A stretch of DNA of 64,000 nt from an uncultured Phascolarctobacterium sp. (GCF_934190775.1 NZ_CAKPTG010000012.1:25946-89945), one strand, 5' to 3'; numbered from the stretch's first letter, positions 9,132 through 18,123 are shown. Translations and numbers: made by a program. The notes: a model not told the origin generated them from the letters alone.

Positions 9132-9435
9132 CAAAAAAGCCTGTCCTCGTACTGCTCACTTTGAGCAATATCAAGGACAGGCTATAAATACTTATACCTG
9201 CGGTACCACCTTGCTTCGCCGTACATCGGCGCTCTCTCGCAGAATGCTGACACATTCCTCACCCTTAACGCCGGTGTAACGTTGCTGAATACTCTCGCCT
9301 GCGCGATTTGACAGCACCCTCAACGGTCCATTTATCAGCCTGCATCTCTATCCGGCTCCCACCTGCCCGAACTCTCTGTAAGCGCATCTGCTGACTTGAT
9401 CTCCGTCTCAACGGTTTGTGGTCTTTTTTGAAGTT
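9132..9435 (-). promoter_or_regulatory. T-box riboswitch leader, tryptophan specifier
   Basis: Read on the minus strand, the leader contains the T-box antiterminator sequence AAGGTGGTACCGCAGG (9212-9197), the stem I elements AGAGAGTTCGGG and GGTGGGAGCCGG, and a candidate specifier TGG (9330-9328) in the context GATAAATGGACC. The terminator follows at 9183-9132: AGCCTGTCCT and AGGACAGGCT arms with a T6 run. In this RNA class uncharged tRNA pairs with the specifier and the T-box and lets transcription continue. TGG is the Trp codon, which matches trpEG. The specifier position is inferred from the usual spacing, not from a computed fold. Confidence 0.9.
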
Positions 9436-9441
9436 GTGCCT

Positions 9442-9470
9442 AGTGTAACACTCTACCTTGATAGAGTCAA
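9442..9470 (-). promoter_or_regulatory. Promoter of trpEG
   Basis: TTGACT (9470-9465) and TACACT (9447-9442) with a 17-bp spacer, a standard housekeeping promoter placed just upstream of the T-box. Confidence 0.8.
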
Positions 9471-9576
9471 CACATTTTTACATATTGCGCACTTCCGCTC
9501 ATTTTATAGCAAATAATGTAAAGCAGGTTACAGTTTTGCAGTTCAGTGCAACAGCAAGCAATATAAAGTTTAGATT

Positions 9577-9691
9577 ACGCAAGTTTTTCTCCTCTACAAG
9601 AAAAACTCACCTGAAATTAGAAGTTTTTCTTCTGTAAGTGAAAAACTTTTGAATTTAAAGTACTTTTTCTTCTGCAGGCGAAAAACTTTGG
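9577..9691. repeat. 115-bp three-hairpin repeat, copy on the 3' side of an ATPase gene
   Basis: Three successive hairpins of the type AGTTTTTCT...AGAAAAACT, AGTTTTTCTTC...GAAAAACTT and ACTTTTTCTTC...GAAAAACTTT. A second copy in the same orientation lies at 10978-11092 on the other side of the ATPase gene 9720-10907. The first 34 bases are identical between copies. The gap 9471-9576 shows nothing else recognisable. Confidence 0.85.
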
Positions 9692-9719
9692 AATGCAGGA
9701 AGAAATATAACTACTTGAC

Positions 9720-10907
9720 TCAGTTGTCTTCCAAAAGAAAATCTATAATATTCTTTTGCTCAATCCCATTCTCACCCATCGGTAATTCATCAAGAGTAAG
9801 CACATACTTCGGGTAGCTGTCATTAATCTTTTTAAGCGGAGCAAACTCACGCTCATATGTTTTTTCATCTAAAACCGTTGCTGATACCTGATAATAAATG
9901 CGCTTATCCTCTTTTTGAGCAATGAAGTCTACTTCGAGCAAATCTAATTTGCCTATGCTGACCTGATACCCTCTTCGCAAAAGCTCCAGATAAACAATAT
10001 TTTCAAGAATATGCCCGATATCGCGAGTACGTTCTCCCAATAAAAGGTTACGCAAGCCTATATCAACGATATAATATTTTTCCAGTGACTTCAAAAACTC
10101 TTTGCCTTTGATATCATAGCGATTTGCTTCATACAAAATAAAAGCGTCTTTTAGCGCTTTAATATAGTTATCAATAGTCCCTGATGTAGTCCTTCTGCCA
10201 TTACTGTTCAAGGTATCAGCTATTTTTTTAGTTGAAACTATATTTCCTATATTATCAAACAAAAATCGTATTACATCTTCTAAGAGCTTTACGTCTGAAA
10301 TCCTCTTGCGTTCAACAATATCCTTGAGTAAAACAGTGTTGAATATACCTCTAAAGTATTCCAAGCGAATTTCTTTGTTATCAATAGTTGCAGCATAAGG
10401 AAAGCCACCGTTAAGATAATATTTATTGAACGCTGTCTTTTTATCTCCACCGACTAATTCCCAATACTCCTTAAACGACAACGGCAGTATGCTCAGCTCA
10501 ATATACCTTCCGGACAACAATGTAGATAATTCACCTGAAAGCAAATATGCATTAGAGCCGGTAATATAAATATCTACATCATCACGTAAGAACAAACTGT
10601 TGATAGCTTTTTGAAACTCAGGAACTATTTGGATTTCATCTAAGAATATGTAATTTTTTTCATTAGGGGATAAGTTTTCCAGGATATGATTATATAAAGC
10701 ATGATAATCCTTAAGGCTTTCCCAACGCAAATCTTCAAAATTTATATATTGGCAGCATGAAGGATGCACACCAATGCTCACTAAAAAATCTCTATACATT
10801 TCCAGCAGTGTCGACTTACCGGAACGACGCACACCTGTAATAACCTTGATAATCTTTTTATCTCGCATCAATTTTAGTTTTTCCAAATATGCCTGACGTA
10901 CAATCAT
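9720..10907 (-). CDS. DUF4143-type AAA ATPase with C-terminal nuclease-like domain
   Basis: A 395-residue protein. N-terminal P-loop GVRRSGKST (about 26-34), Walker B NYIFLDEIQ (about 94-102), sensor motif IYITGSNAYLLSGEL, then the FKEYWEL and NGGFPYA segments usual in this family. The C-terminal part (about 290-395) has LLEVDFIAQKEDKRIYYQVSA, the E/D...D...Q-x pattern of a PD-(D/E)XK-like fold. Function is not established in the family. The gene stands alone between two direct copies of a 115-bp hairpin repeat (9577-9691, 10978-11092), so gene and repeats look like one unit. Confidence 0.85.
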   Translation of the reverse strand: MIVRQAYLEKLKLMRDKKIIKVITGVRRSGKSTLLEMYRDFLVSIGVHPSCCQYINFEDLRWESLKDYHALYNHILENLSPNEKNYIFLDEIQIVPEFQKAINSLFLRDDVDIYITGSNAYLLSGELSTLLSGRYIELSILPLSFKEYWELVGGDKKTAFNKYYLNGGFPYAATIDNKEIRLEYFRGIFNTVLLKDIVERKRISDVKLLEDVIRFLFDNIGNIVSTKKIADTLNSNGRRTTSGTIDNYIKALKDAFILYEANRYDIKGKEFLKSLEKYYIVDIGLRNLLLGERTRDIGHILENIVYLELLRRGYQVSIGKLDLLEVDFIAQKEDKRIYYQVSATVLDEKTYEREFAPLKKINDSYPKYVLTLDELPMGENGIEQKNIIDFLLEDN

Positions 10908-10977
10908 ACAAATCCTCCTCTCCTAAACTTCCATTATATTTCTTTGTCCTTTATATCATAACAGAAAGCATAATACT

Positions 10978-11092
10978 ACGCAAGTTTTTCTCCTCTACAA
11001 GAAAAACTCACCCAAAATCAGAAGTTTTTCTTTTTTAAACGAAAAACTTTGGATTTTCAAGCACTTTTTCTTCTACAGACGAAAAACTTTAG
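10978..11092. repeat. 115-bp three-hairpin repeat, copy on the 5' side of an ATPase gene
   Basis: Same orientation and architecture as 9577-9691: three hairpins built from GTTTTTC and GAAAAAC arms. It lies about 70 bp upstream of the ATPase start. Loops and linkers differ between copies while the arms are kept, which points to selection on the hairpins. Confidence 0.85.
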
Positions 11093-11179
11093 CTGCTATT
11101 TTTTCTTTCACATGCCAAAAGGTAGTCTCTATGTCTACTTTTTTAAATTGAATTTGCGCAACTGATTTTATACGTCATC

Positions 11180-11205
11180 AAAAAAGGCGGTGCACTCGCA
11201 CCGCC
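11180..11205 (-). terminator. Intrinsic terminator after the 11.2-kb secreted-protein gene
   Basis: GGCGGTGC and GCACCGCC arms with a four-base loop, followed by T6 on the minus strand. Confidence 0.85.
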
Positions 11206-11228
11206 CCAAGGCTTCAATTAACAGCTTC

Positions 11229-11780
11229 TTATTTCATGCACGCATCACGCGGCAGTCCCAGCTGCTCGCAGATATCACCCCATTTTTGCTGACGTGTCTT
11301 CATCGCCAGCAGCTCCTCTACGCTCTTGTCGCAGTGGCGTGCCAGGAACATCGCACGCTTCACCTGATGCGAAGCATAGCCCATGCGCATATATTTGTCT
11401 ACCAGCTTTTTATCCAGGCCAAACAAACGGTGGATACGGTCAACCTTATACTCATGCTCAGCACGCGCCAGCTTTTCCGGCGTCAGTCCCAGCAGGTAAT
11501 CAACGCGCGTCCACACGTATTTATCGCGCAGTTGCGCAACCTCTTTCACCGGCTTTTTCGCTGCGTAGGCATGCAGGCACAGCTTCTTCAGCTCCATGTA
11601 GCTGATGCCGCTGTCAAAAAGCTCGCCAAGCTCTTCCTTGTCGAAGAGAAAGCTGTCATGCAGACCGTTCACTGCCTTTTCCTTATCCATGGGCTTCTTG
11701 CCTGCGGCGCTGGCAGTTGCTCCGCCAACAACAAAAAGACCGCAAAGCATGAGGCAGATTAAAAGCGTTATCTTTTTCAT
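11229..11780 (-). CDS. Secreted protein of unknown function
   Basis: 183 residues. A clear Sec signal peptide (MKKITLLICLMLCGLFVVGG) with probable cleavage after ATASAAG places it in the periplasm. The mature part is charged and predicted helical, with repeated motifs of the kind F-G/D-K-x-L-V/G...G(Y/I)(A/S)...(E/Q)(L/V)K/R (for example 60-75, 122-140). I do not recognise a family. Its ATG overlaps the stop of the upstream gene (ATGA at 11777-11780), so the two are probably co-translated. Confidence 0.75.
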   Translation of the reverse strand: MKKITLLICLMLCGLFVVGGATASAAGKKPMDKEKAVNGLHDSFLFDKEELGELFDSGISYMELKKLCLHAYAAKKPVKEVAQLRDKYVWTRVDYLLGLTPEKLARAEHEYKVDRIHRLFGLDKKLVDKYMRMGYASHQVKRAMFLARHCDKSVEELLAMKTRQQKWGDICEQLGLPRDACMK

Positions 11781-12031
11781 TTTGCACCTCTTTGTGAATA
11801 TTTAATTATCAAATGGGCATTTTTCTTGATTCTTGCTAAAATTTTCTCCTGCTCTTCTTTTGTATAGCCAATTACATCTTTGATTTCGTATTTCGGTAAA
11901 ACGCATAAAAGGCTGTGAAATCCATCTTCTGCATCAGGTGTTTCCACGTATACTAAAACAGTACCATCGGCTTTCATTTCCGAATGCGTGTATTCAGTTC
12001 CATCATTTAATGTCAAATATGGATAAATCAT
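11777..12031 (-). CDS. Small hypothetical protein, coupled to the secreted protein
   Basis: 84 residues from the ATG at 12031 (AAGGACGG about nine bases upstream); the longer frame to 12073 has no ribosome site. It starts MIYPYLTLNDGTEYTHSEM and has a beta-rich N-terminal half and a lysine-rich helix (TKEEQEKILARIKKNA). No signal peptide and no recognised family. The four-base ATGA overlap with the next gene suggests the two products are made together. Confidence 0.65.
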   Translation of the reverse strand: MIYPYLTLNDGTEYTHSEMKADGTVLVYVETPDAEDGFHSLLCVLPKYEIKDVIGYTKEEQEKILARIKKNAHLIIKYSQRGAK

Positions 12032-12091
12032 ATAAAACACCGTCCTTTCATACGTATTATAGCATATTTGCAAGTTTAGAAAAAGCTATAT

Positions 12092-12117
12092 AAAAGTGGC
12101 GGCGCAAGCGCGCCGCC
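12092..12117 (-). terminator. Intrinsic terminator of TonB receptor gene 12132-14138
   Basis: GGCGGCGC and GCGCCGCC arms with loop, then ACTTTTA on the minus strand. The same GGCGGCGC hairpin type ends several genes here (14728, 16075, 40064). Confidence 0.82.
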
Positions 12118-12131
12118 GTAGGGGTTAAGGG

Positions 12132-14138
12132 TTAGAAGCTGTATTCGTAGCCAACCATGAAGTTACGGCCAACAGAAATATATCCAAGTCTATCGGGATT
12201 AGGAACTTGATTGGTAGTTAAATCTTCTCTATCAAAAATATTATTCACATGCAGGAAAAGCTTCTGATTTTTTTCTGGCGCATATGACATATGGAAATCG
12301 GTATACAAGGCAGGTTTAACTTTATACTCAGCATACTTCTTAATATCGTCATCCAAACGTTTTCCATAGTAATTAGCCATCAAGGAAGCTGCTACTTTAT
12401 CTCTATTATAATTAACACCAGCATTTAATTGTAATCTGTCGCCATATTTATAGAAGTTACCTTTGTTATCCTTTTGTTTAGGATTGCTTACTGCAATACC
12501 GAAAGAACTGGAAAAATAATCATCATGTTGAATATCGCAGGTCAATTCAACACCATAGCTCTTAACATCGGCATTATAATATCTTAAAGTTTCATTTGCC
12601 GCACTACCAGTAGATTCTATAGAATCTTTAATATCATATTTATACAAAGCAGCACGCCAAGCCGTTTTACCACTATTTAATTTATAACCAATTTCGTAGT
12701 GAGTTCCTTGCTCTGGTTTTAATTCATTGGCTGAAAGAATTACACTGCTACCATAAATTCTCGTTAATTCCGGCAAACGGAAAGATTTACCTACCTTAGT
12801 ATATACAGAACTGTCATCATTCAACTTTTTAATATATTGAATTTCAGGAGTAAATTTATTTAAATTTTTACTAGCTACATCTTTTTTCTCATATTTGGCA
12901 TCACAATTTCTTGCAAATGTTTCGCGAACATTAATATCCAATGTATCGCTATCACTCAATACCCAATTATAAGATGCATAAATAGAATAAATATCTCTAC
13001 TGTAATTAGCATTTTTACCTAAGCTTATTTTACCATCTTTAAGTTCTTTCGATGAGAAAATATCCATATCTTCTTTTTTGTAAGATGCACCAACAAGAAG
13101 CTTATTGTTACCCATGTCAAACGATTTTTGTACTTCGAGGTTAGTATTATGACCTTTACGCCAACTATAAAGACCAGAAGAGCTCAATTTACCATTTGAT
13201 TTCCATTGACTCTTATCATAACTTTTTTCTTGTGTGCCATAAGAAGCTAAAATTTTCAAGCCATTTAAATCATTGAAATTTAACAAGAAGCTATTATCAG
13301 TATTTTTGTATTTATTTTCTTGATATACACCATGATTATATTTTGCTGCATTAGGATGAATTTGAGATACATTGTTTTCATTTTCACCATACGCATGCGT
13401 AAATGTTAAATTATCATTTATTTTATAATTCCAGCGAATACCTTTACGTTCACCATCATCATAACGATAATATTTAAGAACCTTCATATTTTCCATACCA
13501 GAACTAGCAGTTGTAGAAGTTCTATTAATTTTACCACGTTTATCTAAATAAGCAACAGCACTAAAACCTTCTTCACCAACAGTTAAGGAATAGCTCTGTC
13601 TGCCCATATCGCCAGCAGAAACTTTTATTTTATTACCGACATTTTTACGGGTAATAATATTAATAACGCCACCGCTGGCTTCGCTACCATACAATACAGA
13701 ACCACCACTACGTACTATTTCAACTTTTTCAATAATATCTGTAGGAATATCTTCTAAATTATATTTACCATCTTGATTTAAAGGCATACCATCCAACAGT
13801 ACTAAAGTACCACGATCAACACCTCTAATAGTTGCATCACCTGTCATTGAACCATAAGATACACCATTAGGTCCTTGACTTGTTACACTCAAACCAATGG
13901 ATTGACGTAATACTTCAAAAGCACTAGCACCACCAGTTTTTTCAATCTGCTCACGAGGAATAACATCTACTGCTGCTGGCGTATCTAAATCCTTCTTCTC
14001 CATTCTCTGTGCTGTAATCAGCATCGGATCCAGCGTATACTCCTGCAACTCTTCAGCAAATACGTTTGTGCCCCCCCACATTACACTACCGGTAATGAGG
14101 GCTGTCATCAATAAACCCTTGGAAAAATTACTCTTCAT
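12132..14138 (-). CDS. TonB-dependent outer-membrane receptor
   Basis: 668 residues. Signal peptide MKSNFSKGLLMTALITG...VFA, then EEL. A TonB-box-like stretch (LDPMLITAQR) precedes the plug, which shows TIRGVDRGTLVLLDGMPLN and GSVLYGSEASGGVINIITRK, the standard plug signature. A 22-strand-type barrel follows and ends in FMVGYEYSF, with the terminal Phe needed for BAM insertion. It imports a ligand using TonB energy; BtuB/heme-receptor-like plug features do not fix the substrate. The signal peptide is nearly identical to that of 16119-18005. Seven consecutive G (C at 14071-14077) encode Trp-Gly-Gly in it. Its promoter (14273-14303) is one of the ten 19-bp-spacer promoters. Confidence 0.93.
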   Translation of the reverse strand: MKSNFSKGLLMTALITGSVMWGGTNVFAEELQEYTLDPMLITAQRMEKKDLDTPAAVDVIPREQIEKTGGASAFEVLRQSIGLSVTSQGPNGVSYGSMTGDATIRGVDRGTLVLLDGMPLNQDGKYNLEDIPTDIIEKVEIVRSGGSVLYGSEASGGVINIITRKNVGNKIKVSAGDMGRQSYSLTVGEEGFSAVAYLDKRGKINRTSTTASSGMENMKVLKYYRYDDGERKGIRWNYKINDNLTFTHAYGENENNVSQIHPNAAKYNHGVYQENKYKNTDNSFLLNFNDLNGLKILASYGTQEKSYDKSQWKSNGKLSSSGLYSWRKGHNTNLEVQKSFDMGNNKLLVGASYKKEDMDIFSSKELKDGKISLGKNANYSRDIYSIYASYNWVLSDSDTLDINVRETFARNCDAKYEKKDVASKNLNKFTPEIQYIKKLNDDSSVYTKVGKSFRLPELTRIYGSSVILSANELKPEQGTHYEIGYKLNSGKTAWRAALYKYDIKDSIESTGSAANETLRYYNADVKSYGVELTCDIQHDDYFSSSFGIAVSNPKQKDNKGNFYKYGDRLQLNAGVNYNRDKVAASLMANYYGKRLDDDIKKYAEYKVKPALYTDFHMSYAPEKNQKLFLHVNNIFDREDLTTNQVPNPDRLGYISVGRNFMVGYEYSF

Positions 14139-14181
14139 GTTTACTCATACTCCTATCAAAAATATTTATTGAAAAGCCCCA

Positions 14182-14209
14182 GCACATCCAGTCTTTCATG
14201 GTCATATGC
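14182..14209 (-). promoter_or_regulatory. Shared bulged hairpin in TonB receptor leader (copy 1)
   Basis: Minus strand: GCATA, bulge TGA, CCA, eight-base loop TGAAAGAC, TGG, single A, TGTGC. It lies 44 nt upstream of the start codon. The same architecture and loop occur before three other TonB receptor genes. Confidence 0.6.
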
Positions 14210-14272
14210 AGTAAGCTTTACAATCGGCAAAAAATATCTGTATATCAACTCATCTAGATAATATTATATCTT

Positions 14273-14303
14273 ATTTTAAACCATATAGCTACTTTATAGG
14301 CAA
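14273..14303 (-). promoter_or_regulatory. MerR-type promoter (19-bp spacer) of TonB receptor 12132-14138
   Basis: TTGCCT (14303-14298), 19-bp spacer, TAAAAT (14278-14273). The spacer region holds the dyad CCTATA...TATATGG. MerR activators typically work on promoters with this over-long spacing. Confidence 0.7.
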
Positions 14304-14329
14304 GTTTTTTTCGTAAAATTTTTACAAAT

Positions 14330-14371
14330 AAAAAAATCACCGCCAGATTCGTCTTCAATCATAGCGGTGAT
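14330..14371 (-). terminator. Intrinsic terminator after Rpn fragment
   Basis: ATCACCGC and GCGGTGAT arms followed by T7 on the minus strand. Confidence 0.75.
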
Positions 14372-14395
14372 CAATGTTTTTATTAAATTGTATCC

Positions 14396-14653
14396 CTAGG
14401 CGCTCATTTTAGCAGCCAACGCACGTACTTCTTTCACCGAAAGCTTAGAGTACTTAACAATCTTATCTATGCTTTCATTATTGGCAAGCATTTCTTTAGC
14501 TAAACTGATGCGCGCTTCCTTTTGCGCTTTTCTCATAGCTTCTTTTTCACGTTTTGCTATAAGCTTCTCCATTACATCGCCCATTTTATCCAAGCCCTCC
14601 TTCTCTTCTTTAAAGTATCTAATTTTTTCAGCAAGCTCTATCCGTTTATTATC
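14396..14653 (-). pseudogene. C-terminal remnant of an Rpn/PD-(D/E)XK nuclease-family transposase
   Basis: An open stretch without a good start codon (TTG at 14593 is the best). It reads IRYFKEEKEGLDKMG...KREKEAMRKAQKEA...IDKIVKYSKLSVKEVRAL, the charged coiled tail and short helix-turn-helix-like end typical of Rpn-family proteins such as the intact gene at 39140-39985. The catalytic N-terminal 200 residues are missing; a stop lies just upstream (14654-14656). A terminator follows. A functional small protein from an internal start, as described for some Rpn genes, cannot be excluded. Confidence 0.6.
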
Positions 14654-14727
14654 TTAACAAACGTAAAAATTAAAGTCAAATATCCTTATATCGTGCTTTT
14701 TGTATTAAATAGCTCCGCTTGTGGACG

Positions 14728-14752
14728 AAAAAGGCAGCGCAAACGCGCCGCC
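14728..14752 (-). terminator. Intrinsic terminator of ATPase gene 14776-15999
   Basis: GGCGGCGC and GCGCTGCC arms followed by T5 on the minus strand. Confidence 0.8.
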
Positions 14753-14775
14753 ATAAAACCATACGCCTGCAAAAA

Positions 14776-15999
14776 TTACAGATACGAAATCGGGATAACC
14801 TTATCATTATCTTTCAACGCAGCTATTCTATCATACGTGCAAATAACACCGCCACTGCCACGCTTCACTCCAGGGATAGAATCCAGCACAGAAAAGGCTT
14901 TGATGTCTGCTGCTTTAGGATCAGCATGTTTTTTCATTTCCAAAGGATGGAGCACTCCATTACATTCGATAAGTAAATCTATTTCCTTTTGCTCCTTATC
15001 TCTATAAAAATATAAAGGCGGCTCTGCTATTCCCTTATTGTAATAACTCTTAACTATTTCAGCAATGACAAACGTTTCAAAAAACGCTCCTGCCATGGCT
15101 CCGTTTTTCAGCACATCAGCAGTAGTCCATTTCGTCAGATAGGCTGCCAAACCAGTATCCATGAAATAAAGCTTCGGCGTTTTGACCACCCTTTTTAACA
15201 CATTATTCGCATATGGACGCAACAAATACACTATATTGCAAGTAACAAGAATAGATAGCCAGCGTTCGGCGGTTGATACACTAATTCCCACATTCTTGGC
15301 AAGTGACGAAATATTAAGCAACTGGCCGGTAATACTTGCTACAGCAATCATGAACGTAATGAATTTCACTTCATCACCAACCTGTGTCAATTCACGCACA
15401 TCACGTTCAATATAAGTTTTTACATAAGAAGCGTAGAAAATCTGCCAGTCATAATCCTCATTAAGCAATAAATCCGGCATGCTGCCCCTATGAATTACTT
15501 TCCATAAATCTTCATAGGTTATAGGCTTTAGTTCCTTTTTGCGTGCAGTAAAATACTCTTCAACTGGCAAAAATGCATCATTAAATTTAATCTGCTGATA
15601 CTCACGCAACGAAAGCCCCAAAAGATTAAGAATGCCTAAGCGGCCGGCAAGCGATTCGCCCACATTCTTCATCAGTTTAAACTGTTGCGACCCGGAAAGG
15701 TAAAACATCCCTTTGCCGTTCTGTTCATCTACCTGCATTTTAATATAAGGAAACAGATTAGGCGCATACTGGATTTCATCCACAAAAACCGGTGGAGTAT
15801 TATCTTTAAAAAAAGTAGCCGGCTGCTCAACAGCAGCAAGAAGCTGCATGGGATCATCTAAGCTTATGTAATTAGCACTATTGGCGAACCTGCGTAGCAA
15901 GGTTGTTTTACCAACCTGACGCGGACCTGTTACCAAAACTGCACCAAACATTTTTGAAGCTTTTTCAAGTATGCTTTCCAAGTGACGATGAATATACAT
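14776..15999 (-). CDS. DUF4143-type AAA ATPase
   Basis: 407 residues. P-loop TGPRQVGKTTLLRRF (about 25-39), Walker B PVFVDEIQYAPNLFPYIK (about 70-87), sensor YLSGSQQFKLM, then LSLREYQQ and the winged-helix-like region ITGQLLNISSLAKNVGIS. The C-terminal half has FETFVIAEIVKSYYNKG and YFYRDKEQKEIDLLIE...LHPLEMKK, a PD-(D/E)XK-like E-x-K core with the expected spacing. A relative of 9720-10907 and 57974-59323. It lies between two TonB receptors of the large locus but has its own terminator. An A/T-rich inverted repeat (16046-16080) lies upstream. Role unknown. Confidence 0.85.
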   Translation of the reverse strand: MYIHRHLESILEKASKMFGAVLVTGPRQVGKTTLLRRFANSANYISLDDPMQLLAAVEQPATFFKDNTPPVFVDEIQYAPNLFPYIKMQVDEQNGKGMFYLSGSQQFKLMKNVGESLAGRLGILNLLGLSLREYQQIKFNDAFLPVEEYFTARKKELKPITYEDLWKVIHRGSMPDLLLNEDYDWQIFYASYVKTYIERDVRELTQVGDEVKFITFMIAVASITGQLLNISSLAKNVGISVSTAERWLSILVTCNIVYLLRPYANNVLKRVVKTPKLYFMDTGLAAYLTKWTTADVLKNGAMAGAFFETFVIAEIVKSYYNKGIAEPPLYFYRDKEQKEIDLLIECNGVLHPLEMKKHADPKAADIKAFSVLDSIPGVKRGSGGVICTYDRIAALKDNDKVIPISYL

Positions 16000-16045
16000 A
16001 AGGTGCTCCTTTCGACTAATTTATTTTTTAATAATATATTAGCCG

Positions 16046-16080
16046 TTTTTTTCTAAGAACGCAAGTTTTTTTAGAAAAAA
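16046..16080. repeat. Inverted repeat upstream of DUF4143-type ATPase gene
   Basis: TTTTTTCTAA (16047-16056) and TTAGAAAAAA (16071-16080) arms around a 14-base loop. It sits between the ATPase start and the terminator of the next TonB gene and may pair with either. Confidence 0.5.
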
Positions 16081-16101
16081 AGGCGGCGCAAGCGCGCCGC
16101 C
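16075..16101 (-). terminator. Intrinsic terminator of TonB receptor gene 16119-18005
   Basis: GGCGGCGC and GCGCCGCC arms followed by T7 on the minus strand. Confidence 0.85.
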
Positions 16102-16118
16102 AAAGCTTGTTTATTAAA

Positions 16119-18005
16119 TTAGAAGGTATGAGTAAACATTACACGCCAGTTGTACGGCAAATCCAAGTTAGCGTATTTATTAGCATAGTTCTTTTTATCC
16201 AACAGGTTGTTCATAGTGACTGTAATGTTGTCATTTTCTGTCAGGTCATAAGATGTATTCCAAGTCAATCTGATTCTTTCAGGAATCTGACGGTTGTTAT
16301 AGTCTTCTCTATCACCTAAATATTTAAAAGTCAAATTACTCGTCCATTTATCCTTACTGTAGGTAACACCTGCAGCTACGTCAATGCGACCAGAATCTTG
16401 TGTCCATTTTGGTTTAGCTACGGATTTATCATAAATTTCAGGGTTACTGTAACCTAAACCTAAATTATATTGCCAATTATCATTTACATTGTTAGTAAAT
16501 TCAAATTCGACACCAGTGTTTCTAAAATCACCTTTATTAACAATATATTGCTTACCATCAGGACCAAGTTTCTTAGAACCAGACCAGCCAAATTTATCCT
16601 GGAATTTCATATGATATACAGCTAACTTATACAATTTATTTCCATCTAATTTTTTGATACCGGTTTCATAATTCCAGCCTTTTTCAGGAACAAGATTAGT
16701 AAAGTTAGAAGAAGTAAAATAGGAATCAACTGCAGGCATTTGGAAAGCCTTGCCCACATTGATATACCAGCTGGTATCTTCATCAAATTTATATAATGTC
16801 TGAATTTGCGGCAAAGCAATTTTTTTAGAGGTAGCCAAATCGCTAAAGGATTCGCTTCTCAAGCCCAAGATAGCTTCAAACTTATCGCTAAAGTTCTTAT
16901 CATAGGAAACATATACAGAATTATCAGTTCTATGCGCTACATTAGCAGTTTTTACCAAGCCTTCATAATTCTCTCTTTTAAAAGTATAACCCAAAATCAG
17001 AGAATCCTTGCCAAAATCCCATTTTTTCTGAATATCTGCTACATAGCTGTCTAATTTCGCATTACTATCAACTTTTACATTTTTTACAAAATCGTATCCA
17101 TCTGCTTTTCTATAATTATATCCAAGCGTAGCATTAATTCCATTGTCTTTTCCAGCATAAGCTAATCCCATAGTCATACGAGAATCTTTATATCTGTAAT
17201 CATAATCCTTAACATCCGCAGGTTTTTTCGCATATTTATGACCACCACGAGTGATATCACCATGAGAATAAAAGAAGTTTGCTCGCAGCTCATCAGTCAA
17301 CTGTCCAGTCATAGCAACTCTTTCTTTCTGACCTTTGCCAATCCACCAGTCAGTATCTGAGCCATAGGGATAATCATTACTATGGGTATATTTATCGGAA
17401 TATTCTTTGCCTGCGCTAATCATAAATTTTTCGCTAGTCAAAGCTACGCCGTAATCTTTATAATAATTACCTACGGTACCGCTAACTTTAATTTGTTCTT
17501 TGCCAGCTGGACGCTTAGTAATAATATTAATTACGCCGCCCATTGCTTCTGCGCCATATAAAGTACCGGAAGCACCTCTAACGATTTCAACACGCTCAAC
17601 CATAGCTGCAGGTATAGTATCAGCACTATTGTAATTTTTTAAGTTCATAGGAATACCGTCAACCATAACTAATGTACCACGGTCAAAACCTCTTACAATA
17701 CTTCTGCCAGAGCTAAAACCAAACTCTTGGCCTGCATCGCCATAGCCTGTGCTGGCCATACCTAATTGATTATCAATAATGTCAAAAACATTTTTGTAAC
17801 CAGCTTTTTTAATGTCATCAGACTTAATAATTGTTGTAGTAGCAGGGGTAGCAACATCCCTAGTTTCCGTTCTCGTTGCAGTTACAACCATCTGGTCAAG
17901 CGTATACTCCTGCAGCTCTTCAGCAAATACGTTTGTGCCCCCCCACATTACACTACCGGTAATTAGGGCAGTCATCAATAAACCCTTGGAAAAATTACTC
18001 TTCAT
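16119..18005 (-). CDS. TonB-dependent outer-membrane receptor
   Basis: 628 residues. The first 37 or so residues match the receptor at 12132-14138 almost exactly, so part of the gene was copied or converted. The plug has MVVTATRTETRDVATPA, SIVRGFDRGTLVMVDGIPMN and GTLYGAEAMGGVINIITKRP. The barrel ends WRVMFTHTF with the terminal Phe. The Trp-Gly-Gly of the signal peptide is coded by a G7 tract (C at 17938-17944). Unlike the other receptor it has a 17-bp-spacer promoter (18243-18271) and a 235-nt leader with a terminator-like hairpin and the shared bulged hairpin. Substrate is probably a metal chelate or tetrapyrrole, from context only. Confidence 0.93.
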   Translation of the reverse strand: MKSNFSKGLLMTALITGSVMWGGTNVFAEELQEYTLDQMVVTATRTETRDVATPATTTIIKSDDIKKAGYKNVFDIIDNQLGMASTGYGDAGQEFGFSSGRSIVRGFDRGTLVMVDGIPMNLKNYNSADTIPAAMVERVEIVRGASGTLYGAEAMGGVINIITKRPAGKEQIKVSGTVGNYYKDYGVALTSEKFMISAGKEYSDKYTHSNDYPYGSDTDWWIGKGQKERVAMTGQLTDELRANFFYSHGDITRGGHKYAKKPADVKDYDYRYKDSRMTMGLAYAGKDNGINATLGYNYRKADGYDFVKNVKVDSNAKLDSYVADIQKKWDFGKDSLILGYTFKRENYEGLVKTANVAHRTDNSVYVSYDKNFSDKFEAILGLRSESFSDLATSKKIALPQIQTLYKFDEDTSWYINVGKAFQMPAVDSYFTSSNFTNLVPEKGWNYETGIKKLDGNKLYKLAVYHMKFQDKFGWSGSKKLGPDGKQYIVNKGDFRNTGVEFEFTNNVNDNWQYNLGLGYSNPEIYDKSVAKPKWTQDSGRIDVAAGVTYSKDKWTSNLTFKYLGDREDYNNRQIPERIRLTWNTSYDLTENDNITVTMNNLLDKKNYANKYANLDLPYNWRVMFTHTF

Positions 18006-18047
18006 GTTTACTCATACTCCTAAAAAATATATTTTGACCACTCTTCC

Positions 18048-18073
18048 CCCGTCCAGTCTTGCATGGCCACGGG
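18048..18073 (-). promoter_or_regulatory. Shared bulged hairpin in TonB receptor leader (copy 2)
   Basis: Minus strand: CCCGT, bulge GG, CCA, loop TGCAAGAC, TGG, ACGGG. It lies 43 nt upstream of the start codon. Confidence 0.65.
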
Positions 18074-18123
18074 CTACCAAGCGCATCAAGCAGATTCACA
18101 AGCTATACGGCAATATAGCTATG

